From positions 310,001 to 374,000 of the forward strand of contig LNFC01000014.1 in NCBI GenBank assembly GCA_001464545.1: a stretch of DNA of 64,000 bases, written 5' to 3'. Numbering within the stretch: the first letter of the stretch is position 1; every line of letters begins with the position of its first letter. Source of the stretch: Acidobacteria bacterium Ga0077551. GTDB lineage: Bacteria > Pseudomonadota > Alphaproteobacteria > Caulobacterales > Hyphomonadaceae. The notes under the pieces were generated by a model. It was given only the letters and a program-made list of their open reading frames with translations, ran no database searches and had not been told where the DNA came from. The translations under genes were made by a program, and so were the position numbers. Of the stretch, positions 1 through 9,169 are shown piece after piece.

Positions 1-2338
1 TCAGCCCGCCTTCAGCCGTCTTGAAGTCCCATAGTCCGTGCCCGGCCTTTTCGCGGTAGAGTGTCTGGCGCATGTCGGACACATCCACCGGAATCTGCTT
101 GCGGCGCGCACTTCGCGCGCGGGCGCAGATCGCATCGGCTGCGATCTGGTGCACCGCCTGCCCCAGAGAGTCGTCACCGCAGATGAACCGCAGGCGGGTC
201 AGCGCCATATGCTCCCAGGTCCAGGCCTCAACATTCTGGTAGTGGCGAAAGGCATCAAGACGCACGGCAACCGGACCCGCGCGGCCGGAGGGACGCAGGC
301 GCATGTCGACTTCGTACAGCTCTCCTTCCGCTGTCGGCGCCGTGAGGCCGGTAATCAGGCGCTGCGTCAGCCGCGTGAACCAGTTCTGCGCATTGTCCGA
401 ACCGGAATCGTAGATCACAATCAGATCCAGATCCGATCCCGCCGTCATTTCCTCGCCGCCGAGCTTGCCCATGCCGAACACCGCCCAGCGGCCCGGCACT
501 TCGCCATACCGGCGGGTCGTCTCCTGTTCGCCTACGGCGGCCATGTACCGGATGGTGTCATCGGCGAGGCGCGTCCAGACCTGCGCAGCTTCGTCCGACG
601 CAATCAGCCCGTGCAGCAGACGGTGCCCCGTCAGGAAACTTTGTTCGCGGTGATACCGGCGCCAGTTGTCAAGCGCCGCATCGAAGGTCACCGCTCCGGA
701 GACATTGGGCGCCTTCGGAATGGCATTCGAGACAAGCGCCTCCAGCAGGTCCGGGCGGCGCGCGATGATGCGCGCAAGGCGCGGCGCGAGCGCGAGTGTT
801 GCGACGAGATCAGACAAGAGGTCAGGCCGCGCGAGCAACATCGATAGCGTTTGTACGCCCGACGAGAGGCCTTCGAAGAAACGTGAGTACCAGAGGAAGG
901 CCTGATCCGGTTCGCCCGTCTCGCCCATGGCCTGCAGCATCCCGGGGAGGATGGCGGTGAGCAATTCTCGTCCGCGCGGCGTGCGCGTCGCGGGTACACG
1001 CCCCCGGTGCCAGTTTCGGATCGTATCGATCGCCGAGGACGGATTGGAGAAGCCGAGGCCCGACAAGGTTTTGACCGTACCCGGATCATCGTCTACGCCG
1101 GTGAATACGAGGTTGCCGAGGCTGTGCGTCTCGGCGGCGCGGTCTTCTTTCGCGAACAAGGCATCGTAGGCTGCCTGCACCTGCCGGCGCGTGTCCAGCA
1201 GGTCGCGGTCAAATTCGGACAGAGCGCTATAACCGCAAAGGAAAGCGAGGCTTTCGCGCTCCGCGTCGTCGGCGGGAACCGTATGGGTCTGCTCGTCCTG
1301 GCGCATCTGGATGCGATGTTCGACATTCCGCAGCGCCTTGTACGCCGCCGTCAGCGTTGTCGCGGTGGATGGGGAGACGACGCCGGCATCCGTCAGCGCC
1401 GCAAGCGCGCCGAGCGTGGTGTTGTCGCGCAGGGCAATGTCTCGCCCGCCAAGAATGAGTTGCTGCGTCTGGACGAAGAACTCGATCTCGCGAATTCCGC
1501 CCGGCGCGAGCTTCACATCCGGCGAGCGGGCATCGAAATCGTTGGCGCCGACCTTCGTATTGATCATCCGCTTGATCGCCTGGATATCGCCGATCGCCCA
1601 ATAGTCGAGATTGCGGCGCCAGATGTATGGCTCCATCCGTGCAAGGAACTTTGTGGCCGCGGCGTGATCCCCGGCGGCGGGCCTGCCCTTGATCCATACC
1701 ATCCGTTCCCAGTTCTGGCCCACGCTCTCGTAATAGAGTTCCGCCATCTCGGTGGAGACAGCGACAGGCGTTGAGCTTGGGTCGGGGCGCAGTCGCAGAT
1801 CGGTGCGGAACACGTATCCGCCCGCCGTGATCTCATCCATGATCTTCACGACCTCGCGGACGACGCGCTGCGCCGCTTCGCCGGGGTCGCGGTCGCCGCC
1901 GTCAAACCGGTCCCGCTCGTAGAAGGCGGCAATGTCGATATCGCTCGAATAGTTGAGCTCGAACGCGCCCATCTTTCCCAGCGCGATGGCAAACAGGCCG
2001 TCGCCCTTGAGTCCCCGGCTGGCTAGGGCCACCCGGAAAGCCGCCTCCAGGCAATCGACGGCAAACCCGGTCAGGCAGTGCGTGACGTCCAAGACGCGTC
2101 GCCGGCCCGACAAGTCATCGCCTGCGAGAGCAAGATGCACAGAAAGTTTGGCCGCGCGAAGCGCCGCCATAGCCTCGGCAATCGGGGTCTCTGCCGGGAG
2201 GTTTCGGACAGCGGACAGCGCCGCGGGAAAGTCGGCCGGAACTCCCCGTTCGCGCAAGCGGCGGAGATACGGCGCGTGCGGCTCGGCCGCCGCGAGGGCT
2301 GTGTCGGAATCAGAGGCGATGGGGCGGATATCAAGCAT
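1..2338 (-). CDS. glnE: Glutamine synthetase adenylyltransferase/deadenylyltransferase, C-terminus cut by window
   Basis: GlnE attaches or removes AMP on glutamine synthetase in response to PII and glutamine, so it sets nitrogen assimilation activity in the cytosol. About 779 residues are visible. Two nucleotidyltransferase halves are recognisable: the first has GKMGAFELNYSSDIDI near residues 120-135 followed by GGIREIEFFVQ, and the second has GKLGGEEMTAGSDLDLIV near residues 622-640. The reading frame runs off the left edge just after WDFKTAEGGL, which is the start of the second GG(I/L)xDIEF signature, so roughly the last 150 residues are missing compared with the usual length of about 940. 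The ATG at 2338 is the only good start, because an in-frame stop lies four codons upstream. The gene is divergent from ccmH. Confidence 0.93.
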   Translation of the reverse strand, partial: MLDIRPIASDSDTALAAAEPHAPYLRRLRERGVPADFPAALSAVRNLPAETPIAEAMAALRAAKLSVHLALAGDDLSGRRRVLDVTHCLTGFAVDCLEAAFRVALASRGLKGDGLFAIALGKMGAFELNYSSDIDIAAFYERDRFDGGDRDPGEAAQRVVREVVKIMDEITAGGYVFRTDLRLRPDPSSTPVAVSTEMAELYYESVGQNWERMVWIKGRPAAGDHAAATKFLARMEPYIWRRNLDYWAIGDIQAIKRMINTKVGANDFDARSPDVKLAPGGIREIEFFVQTQQLILGGRDIALRDNTTLGALAALTDAGVVSPSTATTLTAAYKALRNVEHRIQMRQDEQTHTVPADDAERESLAFLCGYSALSEFDRDLLDTRRQVQAAYDALFAKEDRAAETHSLGNLVFTGVDDDPGTVKTLSGLGFSNPSSAIDTIRNWHRGRVPATRTPRGRELLTAILPGMLQAMGETGEPDQAFLWYSRFFEGLSSGVQTLSMLLARPDLLSDLVATLALAPRLARIIARRPDLLEALVSNAIPKAPNVSGAVTFDAALDNWRRYHREQSFLTGHRLLHGLIASDEAAQVWTRLADDTIRYMAAVGEQETTRRYGEVPGRWAVFGMGKLGGEEMTAGSDLDLIVIYDSGSDNAQNWFTRLTQRLITGLTAPTAEGELYEVDMRLRPSGRAGPVAVRLDAFRHYQNVEAWTWEHMALTRLRFICGDDSLGQAVHQIAADAICARARSARRKQIPVDVSDMRQTLYREKAGHGLWDFKTAEGGL

Positions 2339-2446
2339 GTGGAAGGCTTAGCCGACACTGCCGCGAGGGACAAATCCCGCACCGCGCGCCCGCCTGAGGC
2401 ACCAAAGCCGGTTTCAGCGGCGCGCAGGGTTTGCTATCGGAAAGGC

Positions 2447-2845
2447 ATGAAAACCCTCTTTGCCGCCGCCCTCATCGCCCTGCTCGCCGAAACGCCGCTG
2501 GCGGACCCGGATGCCGAGGCCCGCGCCCAGGACCTGATGCGCGAGATTCGCTGCGTCGCCTGCGAGAATGAACCGGTGTCGCAATCCTCCGCCGCGATAG
2601 CCGAGGACATGCGGGTGCAGATCCGGGATATGGTAAACGAGGGGGCCACGGACACCGAGGTACGCGACTGGTTCGTCAGCCGGTATGGCGACTTCGTGCT
2701 TTTCCGCCCGCCTGCCCGGGATGCGTCCGGCTGGCTGCTCTGGGGCCTGCCCTTTGCGCTGCTCGCCGCCGGGGTCACCACCGGCCTTCTGATGGCCCGG
2801 AAAGCGCGGGCCAAGGCGCCCAGCATCGAGTCAGAAAACGTCTGA
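2447..2845 (+). CDS. ccmH: Cytochrome c-type biogenesis protein CcmH (CycL)
   Basis: CcmH is the periplasmic thioredoxin-like thiol reductase of System I cytochrome c maturation; it keeps the apocytochrome CXXCH cysteines reduced for haem ligation by CcmF. The 132-residue product has a cleavable-looking signal (MKTLFAAALIALLAETPLA), the redox pair RCVAC at Cys36/Cys39 (family consensus LRCxxCQ, here followed by Glu), the three-helix ENEPVSQSSA region, and a C-terminal membrane anchor near residues 94-115. The reading frame is open further upstream, but the ATG at 2447 opens directly into the signal peptide. The gene stands apart from ccmF-ccmE-ccmI, which are on the other strand 4 kb away, and it is upstream of degP in the same orientation. 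Confidence 0.9.
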   Translation: MKTLFAAALIALLAETPLADPDAEARAQDLMREIRCVACENEPVSQSSAAIAEDMRVQIRDMVNEGATDTEVRDWFVSRYGDFVLFRPPARDASGWLLWGLPFALLAAGVTTGLLMARKARAKAPSIESENV

Positions 2846-2989
2846 ACGCGGACATCACGTTCTGCTGAGAGCCGTTCACATCCTGCGGAAATCACCTAAC
2901 TGTCTTTTAATGACCACATTACCTGTGGCATGTTTATGTTCTGTCTCGTCGCCGGAAATGGCGGCATTTTCAATTCTCTGGAGAGATTG

Positions 2990-4531
2990 ATGAATAAATT
3001 TGGCGTTTCGGCCCAGACGCTCGTAGCGGCTGCCTTCGGTGCCGCGATCATGGGATCCGCGTTCGCCGTTCCAAAGCTGCTCGCCCCCGAAGCCGGGGCC
3101 CAGCCAATTGCCATCCAGGCACCGCCCGGGGCACCGCTCAGCTTTGCAGACCTGATCGAAAAGGTCGAACCGGCCGTCGTGTCGGTCAACGTCGTCTCGA
3201 CGCAGGACATGAGCGAGCTTGGCGACATGGACCAGTTCTTCGAACAGTTCCGCGGCATGCCGGGTCTTGAGGATTTCTTCGAGCAGCGCCGCGAGCAGCA
3301 GGAACAGGAAACGCCGCGCACCCGCGAGGCGCGCTCCCTCGGTTCCGGCTTCTTCATTTCGCAGGACGGCCTTGTCGTCACCAACAACCATGTCGTGGAA
3401 CGCGCAACGCAGATTCAGATCGTGATGAGCGACGGCCGCGAGATCGATGCCGAACTCGTCGGCGCCGATCCGCTGACGGACCTCGCCGTTGTCCGCGTCA
3501 AGGAGCCGGGTCCGTATCCTTACGTGAAATTCGGCACCTCGAAGGACATCCGCAAGGGTGACTGGGTTGTTGCCCTGGGCAACCCGTTCGGCCTTGGCGG
3601 CTCCGCCAGCGCCGGCATCCTGTCGGCCGATGGCCGCGAACTTGGCGCCGGAAGCCCCTACACCGACTTCCTGCAGATCGATGCACCAATAAACCGGGGC
3701 AACTCGGGCGGTCCGACCTTTGACCTTAAGGGCAACGTGATCGGCGTGAACTCGCAGATCCTGTCGCCCACCGGCGGCTCGGTCGGCATCGGCTTCGCCA
3801 TTCCCGCGGAACTCGCGAAGGAAGTGACCGATACCCTGATCCAGAACGGCCGCGTCTCGCGCGGCTGGCTCGGCGTCCAGATCGGCGACCTGACACCTGA
3901 ATTTGCGGAAGCCCTTGGCATCGAGGATGTAAAAGGCGCCCTGATCGCCGACGTGACGACCGGCAGCCCCGCTGAACGCGCTGGCCTGAAGCGCAACGAC
4001 ATCATCCTGTCGGTCAACGGCCAGAAGGTCACCGACTCGACATCGACCACGCGCCTCGTCGCCAAGCTGATCGCAAACACGCAGAACAAGTTCGATATCC
4101 TGCGCGACGGAAAGGCCCAGTCGATCAACGTCACGGTCGGCGAGCGTCCGGCTGATCCGAACGCCATCAGCCCGGTTCCTGACGGCGCCAATCCGGCCGA
4201 ACCTGGCACCCCGTCGGCGGTCCCTGGCAAAATGCTGCCGGACTTCGGCGTGCGCCTCTCCCCGATGGATGACGCGACCCGCATCGCCCTCGGGCTTCGC
4301 ACCGGCGACACCGGCCTCGCGATCACCGAAGTGACAAAAGACGGCCCGTTCGAGGAAGCGGGTTTTGAACCCGGCATCATCATCCTCGAAGCCAACGGAC
4401 GCCCTGTGCCGTCGGTGGACGCTTTCGAGCGCGCCATCGCGGAAGCCAAGGCGGCCAACCGCTCGAAAGTCCTGCTCGCACTCCGCGTCGGACAGATCAC
4501 CAACTACCGCACGATCGATATTCCCAAGTAA
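2990..4531 (+). CDS. degP: DegP/HtrA (Do-like) periplasmic serine protease
   Basis: This is an HtrA family protease-chaperone that degrades or refolds misfolded envelope proteins. The 513-residue product has an N-terminal export signal or anchor (residues about 8-27), a trypsin-like domain with the triad His134 (TNNHVV), Asp164 (TDLAVVRV) and Ser239 (RGNSGGP), and two PDZ domains at about 300-390 and 415-505. A Gln/Glu-rich loop precedes the catalytic domain. The ATG at 2990 has a GGAGAGA ribosome-binding site at 2980-2986; an in-frame ATG at 2930 would only add residues before the signal. The two-component pair follows with 24 bases to the regulator start, as in rhizobial degP loci. Confidence 0.95.
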   Translation: MNKFGVSAQTLVAAAFGAAIMGSAFAVPKLLAPEAGAQPIAIQAPPGAPLSFADLIEKVEPAVVSVNVVSTQDMSELGDMDQFFEQFRGMPGLEDFFEQRREQQEQETPRTREARSLGSGFFISQDGLVVTNNHVVERATQIQIVMSDGREIDAELVGADPLTDLAVVRVKEPGPYPYVKFGTSKDIRKGDWVVALGNPFGLGGSASAGILSADGRELGAGSPYTDFLQIDAPINRGNSGGPTFDLKGNVIGVNSQILSPTGGSVGIGFAIPAELAKEVTDTLIQNGRVSRGWLGVQIGDLTPEFAEALGIEDVKGALIADVTTGSPAERAGLKRNDIILSVNGQKVTDSTSTTRLVAKLIANTQNKFDILRDGKAQSINVTVGERPADPNAISPVPDGANPAEPGTPSAVPGKMLPDFGVRLSPMDDATRIALGLRTGDTGLAITEVTKDGPFEEAGFEPGIIILEANGRPVPSVDAFERAIAEAKAANRSKVLLALRVGQITNYRTIDIPK

Positions 4532-4555
4532 CCCCCAGCGTTTATGGAGCCCCGG

Positions 4556-5254
4556 ATGGCGGATACACTTCACCATCGTTCCCTCAAGGTCCTTGTGATC
4601 GAAGATGATAGCGAGATGGCCACGTTCATCGAGAAGGTCCTCGGCGATGCGGGGCATGACGTTGAATGCGCCCGCGACGGCGCTGCGGGTCTCGCCCGGG
4701 CGCGCGCCGAAGACTTCGACGCGCTAGTGGTGGACCGGATGCTGCCGGAGAAGGACGGGTTGACGCTGATCAAGGAATTCCGGGATGCGGGTGGCACCAC
4801 CCCGGCCCTCTTCCTGTCCGCACTCGGCGATGTTCAGAACAAGGTGCAGGGGCTCAAGGCTGGTGCCGAGGACTATCTTGGCAAGCCGTTCGTCCCTGCT
4901 GAGCTCGCGGCCCGCGTAGAGGCCCTCGGCCGCCGGACGACGACCGAACCGCAGGTCACCACGCTGAAGGCGGGCGATCTCGAGATGAACCTCCTGACCC
5001 GCAAGGTCACGCGTTCCGGCAAGAAGATCGATCTCCAGCCACGCGAATTTCGCCTGCTGGAATACCTGATGCGCCATGCCGGACAGGTCGTGACCCGCAC
5101 GATGCTGCTTGAAAAGGTCTGGGATTATAACTTCGACCCCCAGACCAACGTCATCGACGTGCACGTCTCGCGCCTGCGCGCCAAGATCGACAAGGACTTC
5201 CCGGAACCGCTGCTGCAGACGGTTCGCGGCGCGGGTTACCGCCTCCAGGGCTAG
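4556..5254 (+). CDS. OmpR-family response regulator
   Basis: This is a DNA-binding response regulator, presumably phosphorylated by the kinase encoded next. The receiver domain (residues about 8-125) has the acidic pair in VIEDDSE, the phosphoacceptor Asp60 in VVDRMLPEKDG and the conserved Lys in GKPFVP. The C-terminal winged-helix domain ends in the typical VRGAGYRLQG. I chose the ATG at 4556 because GGAG at 4546-4549 is well spaced for it; an ATG at 4544 would add four residues. The gene belongs to the ccmH-degP-regulator-kinase series, so its targets may concern envelope stress, but nothing in the sequence proves this. Confidence 0.93.
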   Translation: MADTLHHRSLKVLVIEDDSEMATFIEKVLGDAGHDVECARDGAAGLARARAEDFDALVVDRMLPEKDGLTLIKEFRDAGGTTPALFLSALGDVQNKVQGLKAGAEDYLGKPFVPAELAARVEALGRRTTTEPQVTTLKAGDLEMNLLTRKVTRSGKKIDLQPREFRLLEYLMRHAGQVVTRTMLLEKVWDYNFDPQTNVIDVHVSRLRAKIDKDFPEPLLQTVRGAGYRLQG

Positions 5255-5287
5255 ACGGGGAACAGGGGGGCTGGCACCTAGGCGCCC

Positions 5288-6811
5288 ATGAAGCTGCCAC
5301 CCCACTGGCCAGCCTGGCTCACCTATGAGCGATTGGCGAAACTGCCCGCGAAATTCGCCGGGCAGTTTCCGCGTTTGCCCGAAGACATCCGCTTGCCGAT
5401 CCCCGAACGGGTGCGCAAGGCGATGCCCGTATTCGTGCGCACCACCACGTTCAAGCTGGCCCTGCTCTACTCCCTGATGATCGCCGCCTTCTCCGGCGCC
5501 CTGCTCGCCTATCTCTACTACTCCACGGTCTATTACATCCGGGTGGAATCGGAGCGGCGGATCACGGTGGAGTTCGAGCAGCTGGCGAACGCCTACTATA
5601 CCGGTGGCATGGAACGCCTCAGCCAGTCCGTGTTCGAACGGATGACGCTCTCGGGCTCACCCTTCTACTACTATCTCGAAGATACCTCCGGCCGGAAAAT
5701 CGCCGGGCACTTCCCACGCTTGCCGGATGATCCGCCGGAATCCGGCATGAAGACCGTGTATTTCGACTTTGAACTTCCGCAATCCGACGGCTCCAAAACG
5801 CTGCGGCCCGCTGCCGGCCGGATCGTCCGCCTGCGCGACAATGGCGGCGCGTTGATGGTCGCGTTCGATACGGCGCAGCAAACCGTCATCGTGGACCGAA
5901 TCCAGAGCGCGATCCTGGTGGCGGCGCCGGTCGCGCTCATCCTGTCGCTGTTTGGCGGCGTCCTGATCACCCGGGGTGCGGCGCGCCGGGCAGAAGAACT
6001 CGCGAAAACGGCGGAAGCCGTCATCGGCGGCGAGCTCAGCCGGCGCGTCCCGGTGCGCGGCACGGGTGACGAGTTCGACCGCCTCGCCCAGCGCATCAAC
6101 GCCATGCTCGACCAGATCGGCAAGCTGGTCGAAGCCTCGCAGAACACCGGCAACGCGATTGCCCACGACCTGCGCTCGCCGCTGACGCGCCTACGCAACC
6201 GGCTTGAGATCGCCCTCGCCAAACCGATGACCGAAGAGGCCGCAAGCACGACGCTCGGCGAAACAGTCGAAGAGGTGGACCGCGTGCTCGACACGTTCAA
6301 CGCAATCCTTCGCCTGGCCCGGCTTGATGCGGGTACGGAAGGCCTGCGCGTCCGGATGGACCTCAGTGAAGTGGCCGAGGAACTCGCCGAACTGTTTGAT
6401 CCGGCCTGTGAGGAAGGCGGGCTCAGCTTCCGCAGCCAGATCACGCGCAACCAGCTTGTGCTGGGTGACCGCGAACTGATCGGCCAGGCCATTTCGAACC
6501 TGATCGACAATGCCATCAAGTACACGCCGCAAGGCGGCTCGATCTCCCTCAGCGTGACGCGTGGCCCCGAGGCGATGATCGACCTGACGGTCCTGGATAC
6601 CGGCCCTGGCATTCCGGAAGTCGAACGGCCCAAGGTGATCGAAAGGTTTCACCGGCTCGATTCGGCGCGCACGCAGCCGGGTTCAGGCCTCGGGCTGTCG
6701 CTCGTCCAGTCCGTTGCGGAACTGCACGGCGGCGAACTGGTCCTGGCAGATGGCAACGGGCCGAAAAACTGCCCCGGGCTGAAGGCAACCCTCAGGCTTC
6801 CGCGGGCTTAG
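5288..6811 (+). CDS. Sensor histidine kinase, HAMP type
   Basis: This is the inner-membrane sensor kinase partner of the preceding regulator. Features in order over 507 residues: a proline-rich cytoplasmic N-terminus, TM1 at about 55-78, a periplasmic sensor of about 125 residues, TM2 at about 205-228, HAMP, a HisKA domain with His293 in IAHDLRSPLTRLRNR, and a HATPase_c domain with NLIDNAIKY, LDTGPGIP and GSGLGLSLV. It starts 33 bases after the regulator. The 3-prime end overlaps the end of ccmF, encoded on the opposite strand, by 20 bases, so the last codons of both genes constrain each other. The signal sensed is unknown. Confidence 0.93.
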   Translation: MKLPPHWPAWLTYERLAKLPAKFAGQFPRLPEDIRLPIPERVRKAMPVFVRTTTFKLALLYSLMIAAFSGALLAYLYYSTVYYIRVESERRITVEFEQLANAYYTGGMERLSQSVFERMTLSGSPFYYYLEDTSGRKIAGHFPRLPDDPPESGMKTVYFDFELPQSDGSKTLRPAAGRIVRLRDNGGALMVAFDTAQQTVIVDRIQSAILVAAPVALILSLFGGVLITRGAARRAEELAKTAEAVIGGELSRRVPVRGTGDEFDRLAQRINAMLDQIGKLVEASQNTGNAIAHDLRSPLTRLRNRLEIALAKPMTEEAASTTLGETVEEVDRVLDTFNAILRLARLDAGTEGLRVRMDLSEVAEELAELFDPACEEGGLSFRSQITRNQLVLGDRELIGQAISNLIDNAIKYTPQGGSISLSVTRGPEAMIDLTVLDTGPGIPEVERPKVIERFHRLDSARTQPGSGLGLSLVQSVAELHGGELVLADGNGPKNCPGLKATLRLPRA

Positions 6812-8693
6812 CGCCGCGTCTCGAAGGCCAGAGCCCGATCAATCCGGCAAGGCCGATCAGCGTGACGCCCGCAAAGAGCAGGTCCACAAGCGGATTGTAG
6901 TAGATGCGGAACACCCAGCGCGCTTCGCCGTCCACATCGCGTTGTTCGCCCAGCGCGGCATAGAGGTCGCCCGTGCCGGTCTTGTGGATCGCGGTTTCGG
7001 TCGTCGGCATGGACGCGGCGGGATAGAAGCGCTTCATCGGTGTCAGCGTGGCTGTCTGGTTGGCATTTCGCGCCGTCAGCACGGCACGGTCGGCATACCA
7101 GTTCGGCCCTTCGATTGAACGGACCTCATCCAGCGTGATGGTCCAGCCGGCCACTTCGCCCGAGCCGCCTTCCGGCAGCGCCAGTGTCGCTTCATAGCGG
7201 CCGGTCGTTTCGATCACAGCTCCGAGCACGAACAATCCGAGGCCGACATGCGCCAGCGTCATCGACCAGACCCGCAGCGGCAGTTTGAACACGCGGCCCG
7301 GCGTGATCGCCCGGCGCTTCAGTTCCCACAGCGCGCCGCCGACCAGCCAGACCCCGACGGCCAGCCCGAACGCGGCGCCCGCCGGAATGTCGAGTGGGCC
7401 TACGCCCAGCAGCACGAACATCAGCACAAGCGCTGCCCCGCCAACTGCCCAGCGCAGCCATCCCTTCAGGTCCGCCTTGCCCCACGCCCAGGCCTGCACG
7501 ACCGGCAGCAAAATCAGGATCAGCGCCATGATCGGTACAAAGGTCAGATTGAAGTACGGCTCGCCGACGGAAATTGTCCGGCCGAAAGCTTCCGCGATCA
7601 GCGGGAACAACGTGCCGAGAAGCACGGTCAGCGTCGCGACAATGAGAACAACATTGTTCGCCATCAACGCGCCTTCGCGGCTAAGCAGTGTCCAAGCTTT
7701 CCCGCCCTCCAGCTTCGGCGCCCTCAGGGCAAACAAACCCAGCGCAAAGCCGCCATAAACGAGCAGCCCTATCAGCAGTAGCGTGCCGCGTTCCGGATCC
7801 ACCGCGAACGCATGCACGGAGGTGAGTACGCCCGACCGCACGAGGAAGGCGCCGAGGATCGAGAAAAGGAAGGCCAGCACCGCAAGCAGCGCCGTCCACG
7901 CCGCAAAGCCTTCGCGCTTCTCGGTCACAACAATTGAGTGCAGCAGGGCCGCGCCGATCAGCCACGGCATCAGCGAGGCATTCTCGACCGGGTCCCAGAA
8001 CCACCAGCCGCCCCAGCCGAGTTCGTAATAGGCCCAGTAGGAGCCGAGTGCGATGCCGAACGTCAATGGCGCAAACGCGGCGAGCGACCAGACGCGCGCT
8101 TCCTTCGCCCACACGCGGTCGATGCGGCCTTCCATCAGGCCGGCTGCAGCGAGCGCGAAAACGAAGGAATAGCCGACATAACCGAGGTAGAGCATCGGCG
8201 GATGGATCGCCAGCGCAGGGTCTTGCAACAGGGGGTTCAGCCCGGCGCCCTGGAACGGCGCGGGGTCGAGCCGGAGATAGGGCGACGAGGCCAGCAGCAG
8301 ATAGGCCAGCGCGCCCGTTGAAAGCAGTCCCTGCACGCCGAGCGCGCGCGCTTCGAACAGGTTGCGCCCTGTGCGCATCATCGCGGCCCCGGCAGCGCCG
8401 AAACCGATTGTCACCAGGCACCACATCGCCATGGAGCCCTCATGGTTCCCCCAGGCGCCGGCGATCTTGTAGACCATCGGTTTCAGCGTGTGCGAATTGT
8501 TGGCGACCAGCGCGACCGAGAAATCCGAGGTCACAAACGCATTGACGATGGTCAGGAAAGACAGCGCCATCAGCCCGAAGGCGGCCACGGCGAGCAGGCC
8601 CGCCGTCCGGCGTTCTCCCCTCAGCCCGAGCACACCCTGCGCGAGGGACAGAGCGAGCGCGAGGAAGGCCGCGAAATGGCCGGCTTCGATCAT
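6792..8693 (-). CDS. ccmF: Cytochrome c haem lyase subunit CcmF (CycK)
   Basis: CcmF is the large inner-membrane core of the haem lyase that takes haem from holo-CcmE and joins it to reduced apocytochrome c. The 633-residue polytopic protein has the tryptophan-rich WWD domain (GGWWFWDPVENASLMPWL region, around residues 230-250), the conserved HPPMLYLGYVG segment, and many hydrophobic helices. It has normal family length and looks intact. Its ATG overlaps the ccmE stop codon by four bases, so the two are translationally coupled. Downstream it runs tail-to-tail into the HAMP histidine kinase with a 20-base overlap instead of leading into ccmH, its usual neighbour. Confidence 0.95.
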   Translation of the reverse strand: MIEAGHFAAFLALALSLAQGVLGLRGERRTAGLLAVAAFGLMALSFLTIVNAFVTSDFSVALVANNSHTLKPMVYKIAGAWGNHEGSMAMWCLVTIGFGAAGAAMMRTGRNLFEARALGVQGLLSTGALAYLLLASSPYLRLDPAPFQGAGLNPLLQDPALAIHPPMLYLGYVGYSFVFALAAAGLMEGRIDRVWAKEARVWSLAAFAPLTFGIALGSYWAYYELGWGGWWFWDPVENASLMPWLIGAALLHSIVVTEKREGFAAWTALLAVLAFLFSILGAFLVRSGVLTSVHAFAVDPERGTLLLIGLLVYGGFALGLFALRAPKLEGGKAWTLLSREGALMANNVVLIVATLTVLLGTLFPLIAEAFGRTISVGEPYFNLTFVPIMALILILLPVVQAWAWGKADLKGWLRWAVGGAALVLMFVLLGVGPLDIPAGAAFGLAVGVWLVGGALWELKRRAITPGRVFKLPLRVWSMTLAHVGLGLFVLGAVIETTGRYEATLALPEGGSGEVAGWTITLDEVRSIEGPNWYADRAVLTARNANQTATLTPMKRFYPAASMPTTETAIHKTGTGDLYAALGEQRDVDGEARWVFRIYYNPLVDLLFAGVTLIGLAGLIGLWPSRRGAKPAEA

Positions 8694-9115
8694 CCGCCTG
8701 CCTCGAGCGGTTTCAACTCGCGCGGCTGGTAGTTCTCGTCATGCTTCGCGAGCAGTTGCTTGGCGGTAAACGTGCCACTTTGGTCAAAAGAACCGGTGGC
8801 GACGACGCCTTGCCCCTCGCGGAACAGGTCCGGTGCGACGCCCGTAAACCGTACGGTGATGGTGCTGGGGCTGTTGTCGATCACGATGAACTGCATGGTT
8901 GTTCCGCCATCGGCATAGGTCAGCGTGCCCGGCTCGACCCAGCCGCCGACCTTCACTTCCCGCCCTGCCTCAGGCAGGCCTTTTTCAGCCAGCACTTCGG
9001 GCGTGTAGAAGAGGTTGGCGTTCTCGCGCAGCGCGAAGAAGGCCAGCACCGCTGCGCCCAGCACGAGGAGTGCGGCAATGCCAAAGGTGTAAAGGCGTCG
9101 GGTTCGGGCTCGCAT
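8690..9115 (-). CDS. ccmE: Haem chaperone CcmE (CycJ)
   Basis: CcmE covalently binds haem in the periplasm and passes it to CcmF. The 141-residue product has an N-terminal membrane anchor (RRLYTFGIAALLVLGAAVLA region) and an OB-fold with the haem-binding His125 in AKHDENY near the C-terminus, as in the family. I start it at the ATG at 9115 (MRARTRRLYT), the usual beginning for the family; the frame is open to a TTG at 9160, which would add a poorly conserved leader. The gene lies between the ccmI-like gene and ccmF, overlapping ccmF by four bases. Confidence 0.93.
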   Translation of the reverse strand: MRARTRRLYTFGIAALLVLGAAVLAFFALRENANLFYTPEVLAEKGLPEAGREVKVGGWVEPGTLTYADGGTTMQFIVIDNSPSTITVRFTGVAPDLFREGQGVVATGSFDQSGTFTAKQLLAKHDENYQPRELKPLEAGG

Positions 9116-9169
9116 GGAGAAAGGTATAGGGTGCACCGCCCGGTTTGGGGAGTGCGGCAATGCGACGGG

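Noticed and set aside
2876-4657. 593-codon open frame on minus opposite degP
   Set aside because: Low-complexity, Arg/Ala-rich and without family features; degP on plus has full catalytic and PDZ motifs, so this is a high-GC antisense shadow.
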